A stretch of DNA of 50,414 nt from Vagococcus bubulae (GTDB lineage Bacteria > Bacillota > Bacilli > Lactobacillales > Vagococcaceae). The first letter of the stretch is position 1. Each line of letters begins with the position of its first letter. A program made the position numbers and the translations under genes. Below, one piece after another: positions 6,799-15,309 of the stretch. The notes below the pieces were generated by a model. That model had not been told where the DNA came from, searched no databases, and saw nothing but the letters and a program-made list of their open reading frames with translations. The stretch spans positions 1 through 50,414 of the forward strand of contig NZ_NGJT01000017.1 of NCBI RefSeq assembly GCF_003950315.1, given 5' to 3'.

Positions 6799-7338
6799 CT
6801 ATTTATCAACTATTAAAGTTAATAACGCTTTGACTTGTCCCTGCTTTTTTTTGGTATCTGGATTATAGATATCAAACGTTGCAGTGACAGGATAAGACCC
6901 TGGATTCAATTTTTGAGTTAATGTTGCTTCTTTAATCTCTTCTCCAGGTTGAATAGCTCCTGATTCATATACAACAGAGTTATCACTATCTAAAGTAACA
7001 ACTACATTGACAGGCTGAGAATTTTGAGGAGGATTTTGAATGGCAAGTCCTCCCGTCATCGTCTCTTTATTAAAATGTGCTTCTGATATAATTCGCATAT
7101 TAAAGTTACTCTTATCCACTGCTTGTTGAGCATATTTTGTCATTTCTTTTTCTGTCATCTTAGAAGCATCTTTCCCTTCAGGTAAAAAATCACCAGCTAC
7201 AACAGTTGCTACTTCGGTTGGTTTATCAAAAAAAATTTTATATACGAAAAATCCTCCAATCACTAACAAGAGTAAAAGAAGCAGTAATAGTATCCATCTT
7301 TTTTTCTTCTGTGTTTCTTCTTGTTGTTTTTCTTCCAT
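6799..7338 (-). CDS. Membrane-anchored extracytoplasmic protein of the WxL operon
   Basis: A 179-residue protein. A charged cytoplasmic leader (EEKQQEETQKKKR) is followed by one membrane helix (about residues 15-36, mostly leucine). The rest is an outside domain with an Ig-like beta pattern: GGLAIQNPPQNSQPVNVVVTLD, YESGAIQPGEEI, LNPGSYPVTATFDIYNP. This topology is seen in accessory proteins of WxL clusters. The start at 7338 is chosen because AAAGGTG lies eight bases upstream. A further in-frame ATG at 7356 directly follows the previous stop and has no binding site. It lies between the large secreted protein and the WxL gene and may dock or assemble them; that role is inferred. Confidence 0.7.
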   Translation of the reverse strand: MEEKQQEETQKKKRWILLLLLLLLLVIGGFFVYKIFFDKPTEVATVVAGDFLPEGKDASKMTEKEMTKYAQQAVDKSNFNMRIISEAHFNKETMTGGLAIQNPPQNSQPVNVVVTLDSDNSVVYESGAIQPGEEIKEATLTQKLNPGSYPVTATFDIYNPDTKKKQGQVKALLTLIVDK

Positions 7339-7356
7339 TTTAACAACACCTTTCAT

Positions 7357-9684
7357 TTATTTAGGGTTTATCGAGAAAGCTAAAGTATAGTCTACTATTG
7401 CTGGTGTTGATGTCATAAACGGTCCACTATACGCCCCATCAAGATAGAAATGTTGTACGTTATTCTTTATATCCCAATAGGGTTGAAGCTCCAATATAGT
7501 CGGATTTATTAAATTTCCAAAATTCCACTGAATACTCGCCTCGTCAGAGTTTAGTTGTAATTGTAATGTTTTATCTTGCCAGTCGTTAGGAGAATCCGTC
7601 ACAATAGTGACATTATTATTCCCCATCGGTGTCAAAACAGTTGGCATAACTTCAATAATTCGATTACTTTGGTTAACGATTGGATAAGAAATTTGTTTAT
7701 TAAATGACATACCAAATTTTCCAACTGAGGTGGTATAACTAATATTGTCATCAATATTAATCAGTGTCGGCAATGTAACAGCTTGAAATGAATCAATTGT
7801 TGCCATAGTATTTTCCCATGACGTGTAGTAGGTTTGATGATTGGATTGAGAAATAATGGCTAAACGACCATACACTGTATAATCACTTGAAAAAAGTTGA
7901 TCCAAACTTGCTAAGGTCGACTGATCTCCAACCTCTGTTGCCACACTTGGTAAGCTATCTAACGATGTATGAAAACTTCCAGATAAATGTGTTTGTGTAG
8001 CAACTGTTTCATCATAATTATTATTTAACGTGGCATTATCTAATACGGTACTTGTATCATTTGTTACATAGTATTGTGCTTTATAAGTATAAGTTGAGTC
8101 TAGCGAACTCGACACGCCTGTTAAGTGGCTTGTTATCTTGCTATAAGGATTTTTATTCTCATCAATCCCAGACAATCCGCTTGCTATTATCCCTCCTACT
8201 TTCACAGCAGGTTCATAAACTATAGCACTATACTTTGGTAAGTTTGATGTTAACGTTACACTGCTTGTTCCAGGTACTATTAACTCACTAACAGGTGTTG
8301 TACTGCTACCTGTTGGTGTTTTTGCTAAATTATAAATTGTACTATTTTTACTATTATTCGTTACTTTAAGACTAGTATTTGAACTATTTAAGGCTGGGCT
8401 TGTGTTCATTTGATTCAAAAATTTAATACTTGCCGTATCTTGAGTGTTTATATCAAGCGTTCCTGTCTGAAAAGGATAACCAGTTGTTATAAAATCTATC
8501 TGAGACTGATTGGCTGCTGATAGATTAAAATTAGCGCTCCCACTAAAAAAGTTGTTAGTCGAAGCGTTTGTCTTGCCTGATACCTGTATCGTTTCATAAT
8601 CGCTAGAGTCACCAAAAACAGTTTGAGGATCAATATATGACAAATTAGGATCAAACAAATAGGTAAACATTGCACTTTCTGAAACAGTTAAATTAACATC
8701 ATACCTTGGATAAAACATTTCTGTTTTTCCAGATTGAATAAATACCTGTGCATTCGATTCAACATTCATATTAATCGTGCTATATGACCAAATAAAAGCT
8801 AAAACAGCATTGGTTTTTTGTACAATAGCTGTTTTACTTCCTTCTTTAAAATTCATGGTTCCTGCAAATTCTGCAAATTCTTGATTACTATTACTATCGA
8901 TATTTGACACAACAAATGTATTATTACCACTGAAATTCAATACACTATTACTTCCTATAACATAAAACGGTTGACCACCTATCTCAGCATAATAATGAAC
9001 ATCTTGTATATTTATGATATTGTTATTGGATGTACTATAACAAAAGCCATAATAGTTGCTTCTTGGAGAGTCTTTTGATCCAAAATTTATATTTTTAAAT
9101 GTAATCGTCATATTGCCAGTCCCAAGTGCAAACAACCCCGCATACCCACTATTGCCCGTATAATAGATATAATGATTACCTGAACTATTTTGTGTGGTAG
9201 AGCCATCGATAATTATTGGGTTTTTACTGTTTGAAAAAGTAACCCTTGTTCCATTAGACGTAATATCTGCCATTAACTTAATATATACTGTACCCGAATT
9301 TATCGTCGGATAACTTGATGCATTTATAGTTGTCGCAACATTTGACAGTTGATTATATGTGTAAATAAGAAAAGGCGAAGACTGCGTGCCATTCCCCACC
9401 AAACTTTTCTCGGTCCTAGTAGAAGGCAACATACTTTCACTTGTGCCAGATATGGTACCATCTTGACTAGTATCTGCTGTATTCTCTACAAATGACTCAC
9501 TATGAGGAACATTAGATATCTCTTGTGTAGTATCTGTTGTATCTGCTATTTCTTCATTCATTAACATATCACTAGATGAATCCATTTGAATTTGGGTAGA
9601 AGATTTGGCAAAGGTTAGATTAGACTCACCTATTACTAACCAATAAACACTTAATAAAATAATGACAGATAATATCCTCTTCAC
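7357..9684 (-). CDS. Large secreted beta-helix-like protein of the WxL operon
   Basis: A 775-residue secreted protein with a signal peptide (about residues 1-26) and a Ser/Thr-rich stretch to about residue 95. A pectate-lyase-like repeat region begins with GNGTQSSPFLIYTYNQLSNV, the usual entry of such adhesin-like domains. Repeated short strands follow (ITFKNINFG, LNFSGNNTFVVSNID, INMNVESNAQVFIQSG). The C-terminal ~150 residues resemble the carboxy domain of WxL-locus proteins (VEMPTVLTPMGNNNVTIVTD-like, ending VDYTLAFSINP). There is no LPxTG and no membrane anchor, so it must be held by partners. It starts with GTG, preceded by AAGGGGGG. First gene of the operon; an adhesive or polysaccharide-binding role is inferred. 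Confidence 0.65.
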   Translation of the reverse strand: MKRILSVIILLSVYWLVIGESNLTFAKSSTQIQMDSSSDMLMNEEIADTTDTTQEISNVPHSESFVENTADTSQDGTISGTSESMLPSTRTEKSLVGNGTQSSPFLIYTYNQLSNVATTINASSYPTINSGTVYIKLMADITSNGTRVTFSNSKNPIIIDGSTTQNSSGNHYIYYTGNSGYAGLFALGTGNMTITFKNINFGSKDSPRSNYYGFCYSTSNNNIINIQDVHYYAEIGGQPFYVIGSNSVLNFSGNNTFVVSNIDSNSNQEFAEFAGTMNFKEGSKTAIVQKTNAVLAFIWSYSTINMNVESNAQVFIQSGKTEMFYPRYDVNLTVSESAMFTYLFDPNLSYIDPQTVFGDSSDYETIQVSGKTNASTNNFFSGSANFNLSAANQSQIDFITTGYPFQTGTLDINTQDTASIKFLNQMNTSPALNSSNTSLKVTNNSKNSTIYNLAKTPTGSSTTPVSELIVPGTSSVTLTSNLPKYSAIVYEPAVKVGGIIASGLSGIDENKNPYSKITSHLTGVSSSLDSTYTYKAQYYVTNDTSTVLDNATLNNNYDETVATQTHLSGSFHTSLDSLPSVATEVGDQSTLASLDQLFSSDYTVYGRLAIISQSNHQTYYTSWENTMATIDSFQAVTLPTLINIDDNISYTTSVGKFGMSFNKQISYPIVNQSNRIIEVMPTVLTPMGNNNVTIVTDSPNDWQDKTLQLQLNSDEASIQWNFGNLINPTILELQPYWDIKNNVQHFYLDGAYSGPFMTSTPAIVDYTLAFSINPK

Positions 9685-10059
9685 GTATTCATCCCCCCTT
9701 TTTTAAACTGAATCACACAATGAATATCTTTCTTAACTAAATTTAAACCTATTTCATCATAATAAAATCATTAAATAAACTCATACTAGTTGATAAAACG
9801 CACTGGTTTTCTAGTTTTTTACCGAATTTATGTTGTTAATATAAAATAATTCCGTTAGACTTAACGACTAATTTTATAAAATAATTCAAATACTATCAGC
9901 TTCGTTATTATATCACATTATCTTTCAAAATAAATACATTATATTAAATATTTATAACATCTATAACACACTTATAAACACATAGTCAATCTTAAAGAAT
10001 ATTCCTGTGATTTAAAACGAAATACATAAAAAAACAAATAAATTTTTTAAGAGACATAC
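9685..10059. other. AT-rich upstream region of the surface-protein operon
   Basis: About 375 bp without a convincing gene or an unambiguous promoter. It lies upstream of the GTG at 9684 and should hold the operon promoter. I see only scattered TATA-like hexamers and short TATAACA-type repeats near 9950-9975. Confidence 0.4.
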
Positions 10060-10084
10060 AAAAAAGACCTCCAAATTGAAGGTC
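10060..10084 (-). terminator. Terminator of the rbs operon
   Basis: On the minus strand GACCT ... AGGTC forms a hairpin followed by six T, just after the rbsU stop. Confidence 0.8.
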
Positions 10085-10094
10085 CCAATAAAAG

Positions 10095-10973
10095 CTATAC
10101 AATAACCGTTAATGTTGCAGCTAATAAAATAAGAATAAGCCCAACAATCGTTATTTTCATTTCTTTTGGTGTTTTCTTTTGTCCTAAGAACCAAATACCA
10201 GTTAAAGTTGCTAACACAACAGATGTCTGAGATAAAATAAATCCTGTTGCTAACCCATTCATATTAGGTTGAGCAGAAATTAAATATGTTAATGCTGCAA
10301 AAGCAAAGAAAAATCCTGAAATAATTTGTTTATAAGATACCACTTGCATCAAGGCGTTTTCTTTTTCCTTCACAGCGACAACCAAACTATAAACAACCGC
10401 CACAATTACCATCCCAATGGCTTGTGGTAAGAATGCATTCATTCCTGTAATACTAGTTTCTTGTGGTGCTGCAGAGTATAACCAATACCCAATCTCGCCA
10501 ACTGCTAAAATAATCACAGCTTTTTTAATATTATTAGTATTGGCACTGTCTTTTTTTTCAGACCATACTGTCATTCTTGCCCCAATAATAATCAATACAA
10601 GTGCTAAAGCTCCAATTAATTTATCTGTCATTGTTGGCCAGTTTCCTAAATGAGCCACTCCCCATAAAGAAGCCACAATTAATTGAAAAGCTGTCGTAAT
10701 AGGCATCGCTCTTGATGAGCCAACTAATTCAAATGATTTAAATGTCAAAATCTGGGCACTTGCCCAACCAATTCCTGATACAATACCTAATGTTAAATCC
10801 ATACCACTTGGCAGTGTTAAATCATTGGCAAAGAATAAAATAATCGCAAAAATCAATGTTCCAAGTGTTGAACCAACAATTTGATTGACTGGTTTTCCAC
10901 CAATTTTTGATGCAATAGTTGGGTATAATCCCCAACCTAGTAATGGTCCTAACCCTATTAGTAAAGCTGTCAT
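10095..10973 (-). CDS. rbsU: Ribose uptake protein RbsU (GRP family)
   Basis: A 292-residue, ten-helix membrane protein of the glucose/ribose porter (GRP) family. It opens with LLIGLGPLLGWGLYPTIASKIGG and has the family-typical GSSRAMPITTAFQLI motif in helix 4 and GLATGFILSQTSVVLATLTGIWFLGQKK near the end. Members carry ribose or glucose by proton symport. Its place as last gene of rbsR-K-D-U identifies ribose as the likely substrate; the same gene set is known in Lactobacillus sakei. GGGGGA precedes the ATG. The ABC-type ribose transporter is absent here, so RbsU is presumably the importer of this operon. Confidence 0.88.
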   Translation of the reverse strand: MTALLIGLGPLLGWGLYPTIASKIGGKPVNQIVGSTLGTLIFAIILFFANDLTLPSGMDLTLGIVSGIGWASAQILTFKSFELVGSSRAMPITTAFQLIVASLWGVAHLGNWPTMTDKLIGALALVLIIIGARMTVWSEKKDSANTNNIKKAVIILAVGEIGYWLYSAAPQETSITGMNAFLPQAIGMVIVAVVYSLVVAVKEKENALMQVVSYKQIISGFFFAFAALTYLISAQPNMNGLATGFILSQTSVVLATLTGIWFLGQKKTPKEMKITIVGLILILLAATLTVIV

Positions 10974-11004
10974 ATTTACAAAATCCCCCTGGTAAAGTTT
11001 CTAA

Positions 11005-11400
11005 TTAAAACGTAACGCCACTTTCAAGTAAAATATTCGCATAAGGTGTCATTTCACCTGTTCGAATAAACGCATGTGTGTCATTCAATTTTCGTTTCAT
11101 GTTACTATGTGGTATAAATTCTATTGGTGTATTGACAAAACGCTCTTCAATACATTTTAAAATCACTGGATTTGCCTCTTTTATCTCCTCTGCCAAATAA
11201 ATTTTTTGAACTTCTAATTCCTCTAGTACATTATCCAAAACATCCAAAAAACTAGGGATGCCATTTGTAACGGCTAAATCAATTTTTTCTGTTCCAAATG
11301 GGACTGGCATGCCAGCATCCCCAATACTTAATAAATCAAAATGACCCATTTTTGAGATAACTCTTGATATCTCACTATTAATAACTGCTGACTTTTTCAT
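11005..11400 (-). CDS. rbsD: D-ribose pyranase RbsD
   Basis: A 131-residue protein matching the RbsD family throughout. His20 and Asp28 of the catalytic set appear in [18 protein letters not shown], and the C-terminal [18 protein letters not shown] is typical. It converts beta-pyranose to furanose forms of ribose so that ribokinase can use them. The ATG shares one base with the rbsK stop (TAATG), giving translational coupling. rbsU follows after about 31 bp. Function is clear from both sequence and context. Confidence 0.95.
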   Translation of the reverse strand: MKKSAVINSEISRVISKMGHFDLLSIGDAGMPVPFGTEKIDLAVTNGIPSFLDVLDNVLEELEVQKIYLAEEIKEANPVILKCIEERFVNTPIEFIPHSNMKRKLNDTHAFIRTGEMTPYANILLESGVTF

Positions 11401-12314
11401 TATTTTGTCTCCTTTATTTCATTTTCGAATGGTATTGATGGTTGTGCGCCATAACGTTGGACTGTAAGTGATGACGCTTTATTTCCATAATCAATTGCTT
11501 CTTCAATATTAGAAAAATCGGTTTCTAATCGACTAGCAAGAGCACCAATAAATGTGTCCCCAGCAGCTGTTGTGTCGACTGCTTTGACTTTATACGCAGA
11601 CACAAATCCTGATTGATCACCAAAATTATAGTAGGCACCACGACTTCCTAACGTGATTATCACTAATTCAACACCTAATTCTTGTAGTTTTTTCGCAGCC
11701 AATTCAATTGATTGATCATCTTCTAAAGAAATCCCTGTAATCAATTCTGTTTCTGTTTCATTTGGAACAATGATATCTGTCAATTTAAGAAGTTCATTAG
11801 ACATATTTTTAACAGCTGGTGCTGGATTTAAAATCGTTTTAACCCCAGCTTCTTTTGCCACTTGAAAAGCTCTCATTGTCCCACTGATAGCACTTTCAAA
11901 CTGTGCAATTAAAAAATCACTTGTTTCAATGACTTGTTTGCAATCTTCCACTAAATTTTCAGTAACATGATTATTTGCACCAGCATAAATCATAATACTA
12001 TTTTCTCCAGATTCGTCAACCGTTATAAATGCTTGACCTGTTGATTCGTTATCAATCGTTTTAATACCTGATACATTAATTTCCTCACCTTCAAGTAATT
12101 CAAACATTACTTTTCCGGCAGCGTCATTACCAATTGCACCAATAAAACTAGTGTTAGCTCCAGATCGTTTACTTGCTACTCCTTGGTTAGCACCTTTACC
12201 ACCACCCGCAGTAAAATGCTCAATCGCATGAATGGTTTCACCCGGCTTAGGCATTTCTTTAACTCTTAACGTTGTATCCAAATTAATACTTCCAATAACA
12301 GTGACATGATTCAT
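11400..12314 (-). CDS. rbsK: Ribokinase RbsK
   Basis: A 304-residue PfkB-family sugar kinase. The N terminus has [22 protein letters not shown] and [16 protein letters not shown], the substrate-binding motifs of ribokinases. The C-terminal signature [14 protein letters not shown] carries the catalytic Asp. NPAP (about residue 166) and [10 protein letters not shown] complete the pattern. It phosphorylates ribose to ribose 5-phosphate. AGGAGG lies upstream of the ATG. It is the first gene behind the 31-bp palindromic operator and a sigma-A-type promoter, and is followed by rbsD and rbsU. Confidence 0.95.
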   Translation of the reverse strand: MNHVTVIGSINLDTTLRVKEMPKPGETIHAIEHFTAGGGKGANQGVASKRSGANTSFIGAIGNDAAGKVMFELLEGEEINVSGIKTIDNESTGQAFITVDESGENSIMIYAGANNHVTENLVEDCKQVIETSDFLIAQFESAISGTMRAFQVAKEAGVKTILNPAPAVKNMSNELLKLTDIIVPNETETELITGISLEDDQSIELAAKKLQELGVELVIITLGSRGAYYNFGDQSGFVSAYKVKAVDTTAAGDTFIGALASRLETDFSNIEEAIDYGNKASSLTVQRYGAQPSIPFENEIKETK

Positions 12315-12339
12315 TACACGTTCCTCCTATTTTCTTTTT

Positions 12340-12370
12340 AATTAAAACGTTTTAGTAAAACGTTTTAATT
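12340..12370. promoter_or_regulatory. RbsR operator, 31-bp perfect palindrome
   Basis: Arm AATTAAAACGTTTTA, central G, and the exact reverse complement. It contains two copies of AAAACGTTTT (12344-12353 and 12357-12366), a core typical of LacI-family operators. It lies between the rbsK promoter and the rbsK binding site, downstream of the expected transcription start. Confidence 0.85.
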
Positions 12371-12384
12371 TTGCTTTCGAAAAA

Positions 12385-12413
12385 AATATAGCACACTTTG
12401 AAATAGTTTTCAA
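12385..12413 (-). promoter_or_regulatory. Promoter of rbsK-D-U
   Basis: On the minus strand TTGAAA (12413-12408) and TATATT (12390-12385) are 17 bp apart. The -35 box overlaps the last codons of rbsR, and the operator begins about 15 bp downstream of the -10 box. Confidence 0.75.
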
Positions 12414-13402
12414 GGGTGTGCTACCGATAATCTTTTAATTAATTTAACTGGTAAAATTATTTCAGTCTCATCCATTTCAGGGGACTCTATACGTTGAATT
12501 AGCGTATTAGCTGTTTTTTGACCAAGTTCAAAAATAGGTTGAGACACGGTTGTCAGTGATGGGAAAACATATGAGCTCATTTCTATGTCATCATATCCAA
12601 CCACACTATAATCTTCTGGAATTTTTTTTCCATAATCATTTAATCCAGTATAAACACCAAAAGCTATCTCATCATTTGCCGCAAAAATAGCTGTCGCATC
12701 AGTAAGCAGAATATCTGACACACGTTTCTTCCCACTGGCTTTTGATAACTCGGTTGAGAAGTGAATCACTTGACCTAAAAAATGATTAGTAAATCCTTCC
12801 AAGCGTTTTAAAATATTTTGACTAGGAAATTCAGGAAATAATGCTACCACAGTATGATGCTCCATCTCATTTAAAAGCTCAGCTACCAATTTTCCGCCTA
12901 AATAATCATTTGTCTTAATTGAATCCATGGTTTGACTCGTTGATTGTCTATCTAGCTCAATCACTGGAATATTTTTTAAAGCATCTTGTTTCACCAATTC
13001 GCTCATAGATACCCCAGAGCTTGCCACAATCAACCCATCTACACCACGATGATTTAATGCTTCTAACGCTTTAATCCCTTTGTCATCATTTGTGTCGACA
13101 TTACATAAAATCGTCATAAAATCAGATTTAAATAAAACTTCTTCTATCCCTTTTACTAACGTAGCAAAAAAAGGATTGGTAATATCCGGAACAATAATTC
13201 CTATTGTCTGACTTTTTTTCATAATCATTCGTCTAGCAAAATAATCTGGTGCATACCCTAAATCATCTCTTGCTTGAAAAACTTTCTTTACTGTATCAGG
13301 ATGAAATTGTTGTTGTTTTCCGTTTAAAATTTGAGACACCGTCGTGATGGATACTCCTGATTGTTTTGCCACATCTTTTATCGTAATTTTCTTTTTTGTC
13401 AT
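12410..13402 (-). CDS. rbsR: LacI-family ribose operon repressor RbsR
   Basis: A 330-residue LacI/GalR regulator. The N-terminal HTH reads ITIKDVAKQSGVSITTVSQIL, with hinge helix around DLGYAPDYFARRMI. The effector domain starts TIGIIVPDITNPFFATLVKGIE and contains NDEIAFGVYTGLNDYG and VVGYDDIEMSSYVFPSLTTV. It lies directly upstream of rbsK on the same strand, with the 31-bp palindrome between them, so it very probably represses rbsK-D-U and is released by ribose or a phosphorylated derivative. It is transcribed separately or by read-through; no terminator was seen between rbsR and rbsK. Confidence 0.92.
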   Translation of the reverse strand: MTKKKITIKDVAKQSGVSITTVSQILNGKQQQFHPDTVKKVFQARDDLGYAPDYFARRMIMKKSQTIGIIVPDITNPFFATLVKGIEEVLFKSDFMTILCNVDTNDDKGIKALEALNHRGVDGLIVASSGVSMSELVKQDALKNIPVIELDRQSTSQTMDSIKTNDYLGGKLVAELLNEMEHHTVVALFPEFPSQNILKRLEGFTNHFLGQVIHFSTELSKASGKKRVSDILLTDATAIFAANDEIAFGVYTGLNDYGKKIPEDYSVVGYDDIEMSSYVFPSLTTVSQPIFELGQKTANTLIQRIESPEMDETEIILPVKLIKRLSVAHP

Positions 13403-13503
13403 ACTGTTCTTCCTTTACATCTTAAGCATTTTAATCAATATGATTGTTATTCCCACTAAAAATATGATACCCTTGATAGTATATAAAGTTAAGGAGAATG
13501 TTT

Positions 13504-13710
13504 ATGGGATGTCACTGTAAAAAAAGCTTACCATCAAAAATATTAATCGCCATTTCTCTAATCATTATGACATTATTTAATAATACGTCATACAGTCAAG
13601 TTGCTTTTAAAATTGGTGGAGTAATTCAAATCATTGGTATTGTATGGTTTGTTGTTGTTTATTTTTTAAATCGTAGAAAAACTTGTCAAATAAAAATAGA
13701 TAACACCTAG
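13504..13710 (+). CDS. Small membrane protein with CxC motif
   Basis: A 68-residue protein with two membrane helices (about residues 12-27 and 36-55). The N terminus is MGCHCKKSLPSK, with two cysteines around a histidine, and another Cys lies in the basic tail (RRKTCQIK). The start at 13504 is chosen because AAGGAG lies seven bases upstream; the ATG at 13498 is too close to that site. It is a single-gene unit, divergent from rbsR and followed by a terminator. I do not recognise a family. The cysteine-histidine cluster could bind metal, but this is only a suggestion. Confidence 0.65.
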   Translation: MGCHCKKSLPSKILIAISLIIMTLFNNTSYSQVAFKIGGVIQIIGIVWFVVVYFLNRRKTCQIKIDNT

Positions 13711-13744
13711 CGTTTGCTTTAACAAGTAAACGCTTTTTATTTTA
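13709..13744 (+). terminator. Terminator of the small CxC membrane protein gene
   Basis: Stem AGCGTTT / AAACGCT starting at the stop codon, followed by TTTTATTTT. Confidence 0.8.
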
Positions 13745-13750
13745 ATTAAT

Positions 13751-14323
13751 TTATAATAAATGACGGTTCATTTCAACATATTCATCATACGTCATACCGT
13801 ATTTTACAATTTCTACTAAGGGTTCACCTTTAAAATTAAAATAATAGTCTTTCCCCCAAGCATTCATCCCAATTTTTTGCATAACTTTTCCTGAATTAAT
13901 ATTGTCTTTATGATGTGTAGCATAGACAACTTTTAACTTCAAATCTTCAAAGGCCAGTTGCATCATCCTTTGAGCGACTTCAGGCATAATACCTTGTCCC
14001 CAATACTCTTTTGACAAGGCATAGCCTAGTGTAGCTGAATCTTCATTTATCGTTAGCCAATCAATTGTTCCTATTAATTTTTTGGTTTGTTTTAATTCTA
14101 TTCCCCATTTAGTTAATCTGTCCGGAATAAAAATATTAGCTATCGCTTCTTTAGTCTCTTCTTTTGACTCATGTGTCTCAAATTTTGTATATTTCGTCAC
14201 GTCTTTGTTTGAACAGTATTCATACATATCGTCGACATCTAATAGTGTGATTTTTCGCAAAAAACATCGCTTAGTTCCCATAATAGTATTTTCAGTTAAA
14301 ATTAAGTTTTGCGATTTTTTCAT
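13751..14323 (-). CDS. GNAT family N-acetyltransferase (RimJ/RimL-like)
   Basis: A 190-residue acetyltransferase. Residues 15-185 match the GNAT fold of the RimJ/RimL group: TKRCFLRKITLLDVDDMYEY at the start, IGTIDWLTINEDSATLGYAL in the middle, and the acetyl-CoA loop YWGQGIMPEVAQRMM (Q/RxxGxG/A type). The segment ATHHKDNINSGKVMQKIGM is also typical. The substrate (protein N terminus or a small molecule) is not evident. The start at 14323 has GGAG eight bases upstream; an in-frame ATG at 14362 has no binding site. It is divergent from the AraC-type gene at 14416. Confidence 0.85.
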   Translation of the reverse strand: MKKSQNLILTENTIMGTKRCFLRKITLLDVDDMYEYCSNKDVTKYTKFETHESKEETKEAIANIFIPDRLTKWGIELKQTKKLIGTIDWLTINEDSATLGYALSKEYWGQGIMPEVAQRMMQLAFEDLKLKVVYATHHKDNINSGKVMQKIGMNAWGKDYYFNFKGEPLVEIVKYGMTYDEYVEMNRHLL

Positions 14324-14415
14324 ATGACTCACTCCATTCAAATTTTTAGCAAGATTGGTCAATTTTTTTTAATTCACCTATGATACACTTTTACTAGAAA
14401 AGGAGGTCATCTTAA

Positions 14416-15297
14416 ATGAATTACTCCCTCTATATCAAACAAGCGATTTCCTATATTCAACAACACCTAAATAAGGATTTAACGCTTGACATCATTTCTG
14501 ATCACATTGGGTACTCACGTTATCATTTTCACCGGTTATTTAAAAAAGAAACAGGACTATCTCTATATGACTATATCCAACAACAGCGCTTAGTACAAGC
14601 TTCTATGCTATTAAAATACACCAACCTACCTATTTTAGAGATAGCCTATCAATCACACTTTCACTCACAAGAAAGTTTTACACGTGCTTTTAAAAAAATA
14701 TTTCATTTACCACCGAAAAAGTATCGAACACTTAATCAAACCATAACATGCAAAGGAGAGATTTTTATGTCACAACAATCATCTAATATTAACGGTTGGT
14801 TTAAATCAGGTTCTGCTAGTGAAAAATACGATATGACCATTGATACCTCTGTTTCACATATTCGTCCGCAGTCAGCTAAATTATTTTCTATAGCAGACAA
14901 TTTCGAAGAAGAAGAATTTGGAACTATCATGCAACAATTTAAGGCCCAATCGTTTATTGGAAAACGTGTAAAATTTTCTGCCTTTTTAAAAACAGAATTA
15001 CTTACAGGTTCAGCTGGTCTATGGGTAAGAGTGGATTCAAAATATTATGATATGCTTGCTTTTGACAATATGAAAGATCGATTAATTACAACTACTACTG
15101 ACTGGAATTTTTATTCATGCGTTCTTGATGTCCCTACTCAAGCCGATATCATCAATATTGGTATTTTACTAATGGGAAAAGGACAAGTTTGGATTGATTC
15201 TTGTCAATTTCAAGAAGTCCCCTTAACAGAAAACATCACAGAAATATCACCTAGTCAATTTGTCCCTGATTTTCCTGAACACCTAGATTTTAGCTAG
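14416..15297 (+). CDS. AraC-family regulator with C-terminal ligand-binding-like domain
   Basis: A 293-residue protein. The double HTH of AraC regulators occupies residues 1-105 (LTLDIISDHIGYSRYHFHRL, and SHFHSQESFTRAFKKIFHLPP). After a short linker, residues 120-275 form a beta-sandwich-like domain (KRVKFSAFLKTELLTGSAGLW, WNFYSCVLDVPTQADIINIG, GQVWIDSCQFQ) known from other Firmicute AraC proteins and resembling carbohydrate-binding jelly rolls. AGGAGG lies upstream of the ATG. In the linker is a strong internal SD followed by an in-frame ATG at codon 118, so the C-terminal domain could also be made alone. The target genes are not evident; the neighbours are a GNAT enzyme and the convergent transglutaminase gene. 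Confidence 0.88.
   Translation: MNYSLYIKQAISYIQQHLNKDLTLDIISDHIGYSRYHFHRLFKKETGLSLYDYIQQQRLVQASMLLKYTNLPILEIAYQSHFHSQESFTRAFKKIFHLPPKKYRTLNQTITCKGEIFMSQQSSNINGWFKSGSASEKYDMTIDTSVSHIRPQSAKLFSIADNFEEEEFGTIMQQFKAQSFIGKRVKFSAFLKTELLTGSAGLWVRVDSKYYDMLAFDNMKDRLITTTTDWNFYSCVLDVPTQADIINIGILLMGKGQVWIDSCQFQEVPLTENITEISPSQFVPDFPEHLDFS
14752..14769 (+). promoter_or_regulatory. Internal ribosome binding site and ATG in the AraC gene
   Basis: AAAGGAGAG (14752-14760) is followed after six bases by ATG at 14767, in frame at codon 118, exactly at the border between the HTH and the C-terminal domain. Initiation here would give a 176-residue protein starting MSQQSSNINGW. Confidence 0.6.
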
Positions 15298-15309
15298 GTG
15301 TTCTCTTTT
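15277..15309 (+). terminator. Terminator overlapping the AraC stop codon
   Basis: Perfect 10-bp stem GAACACCTAG / CTAGGTGTTC with a 7-base loop, followed by TCTTTTCTT. The stem includes the AraC stop and the stop of the convergent gene. There is no T run on the minus strand, so it works mainly rightward. Confidence 0.7.

Noticed and set aside
10012-10194. Small minus-strand frame overlapping the rbsU end
   Set aside because: It contains the terminator and overlaps rbsU in another frame; no binding site.
14082-14327. Plus-strand frame within the GNAT gene
   Set aside because: Antisense shadow without start signals.
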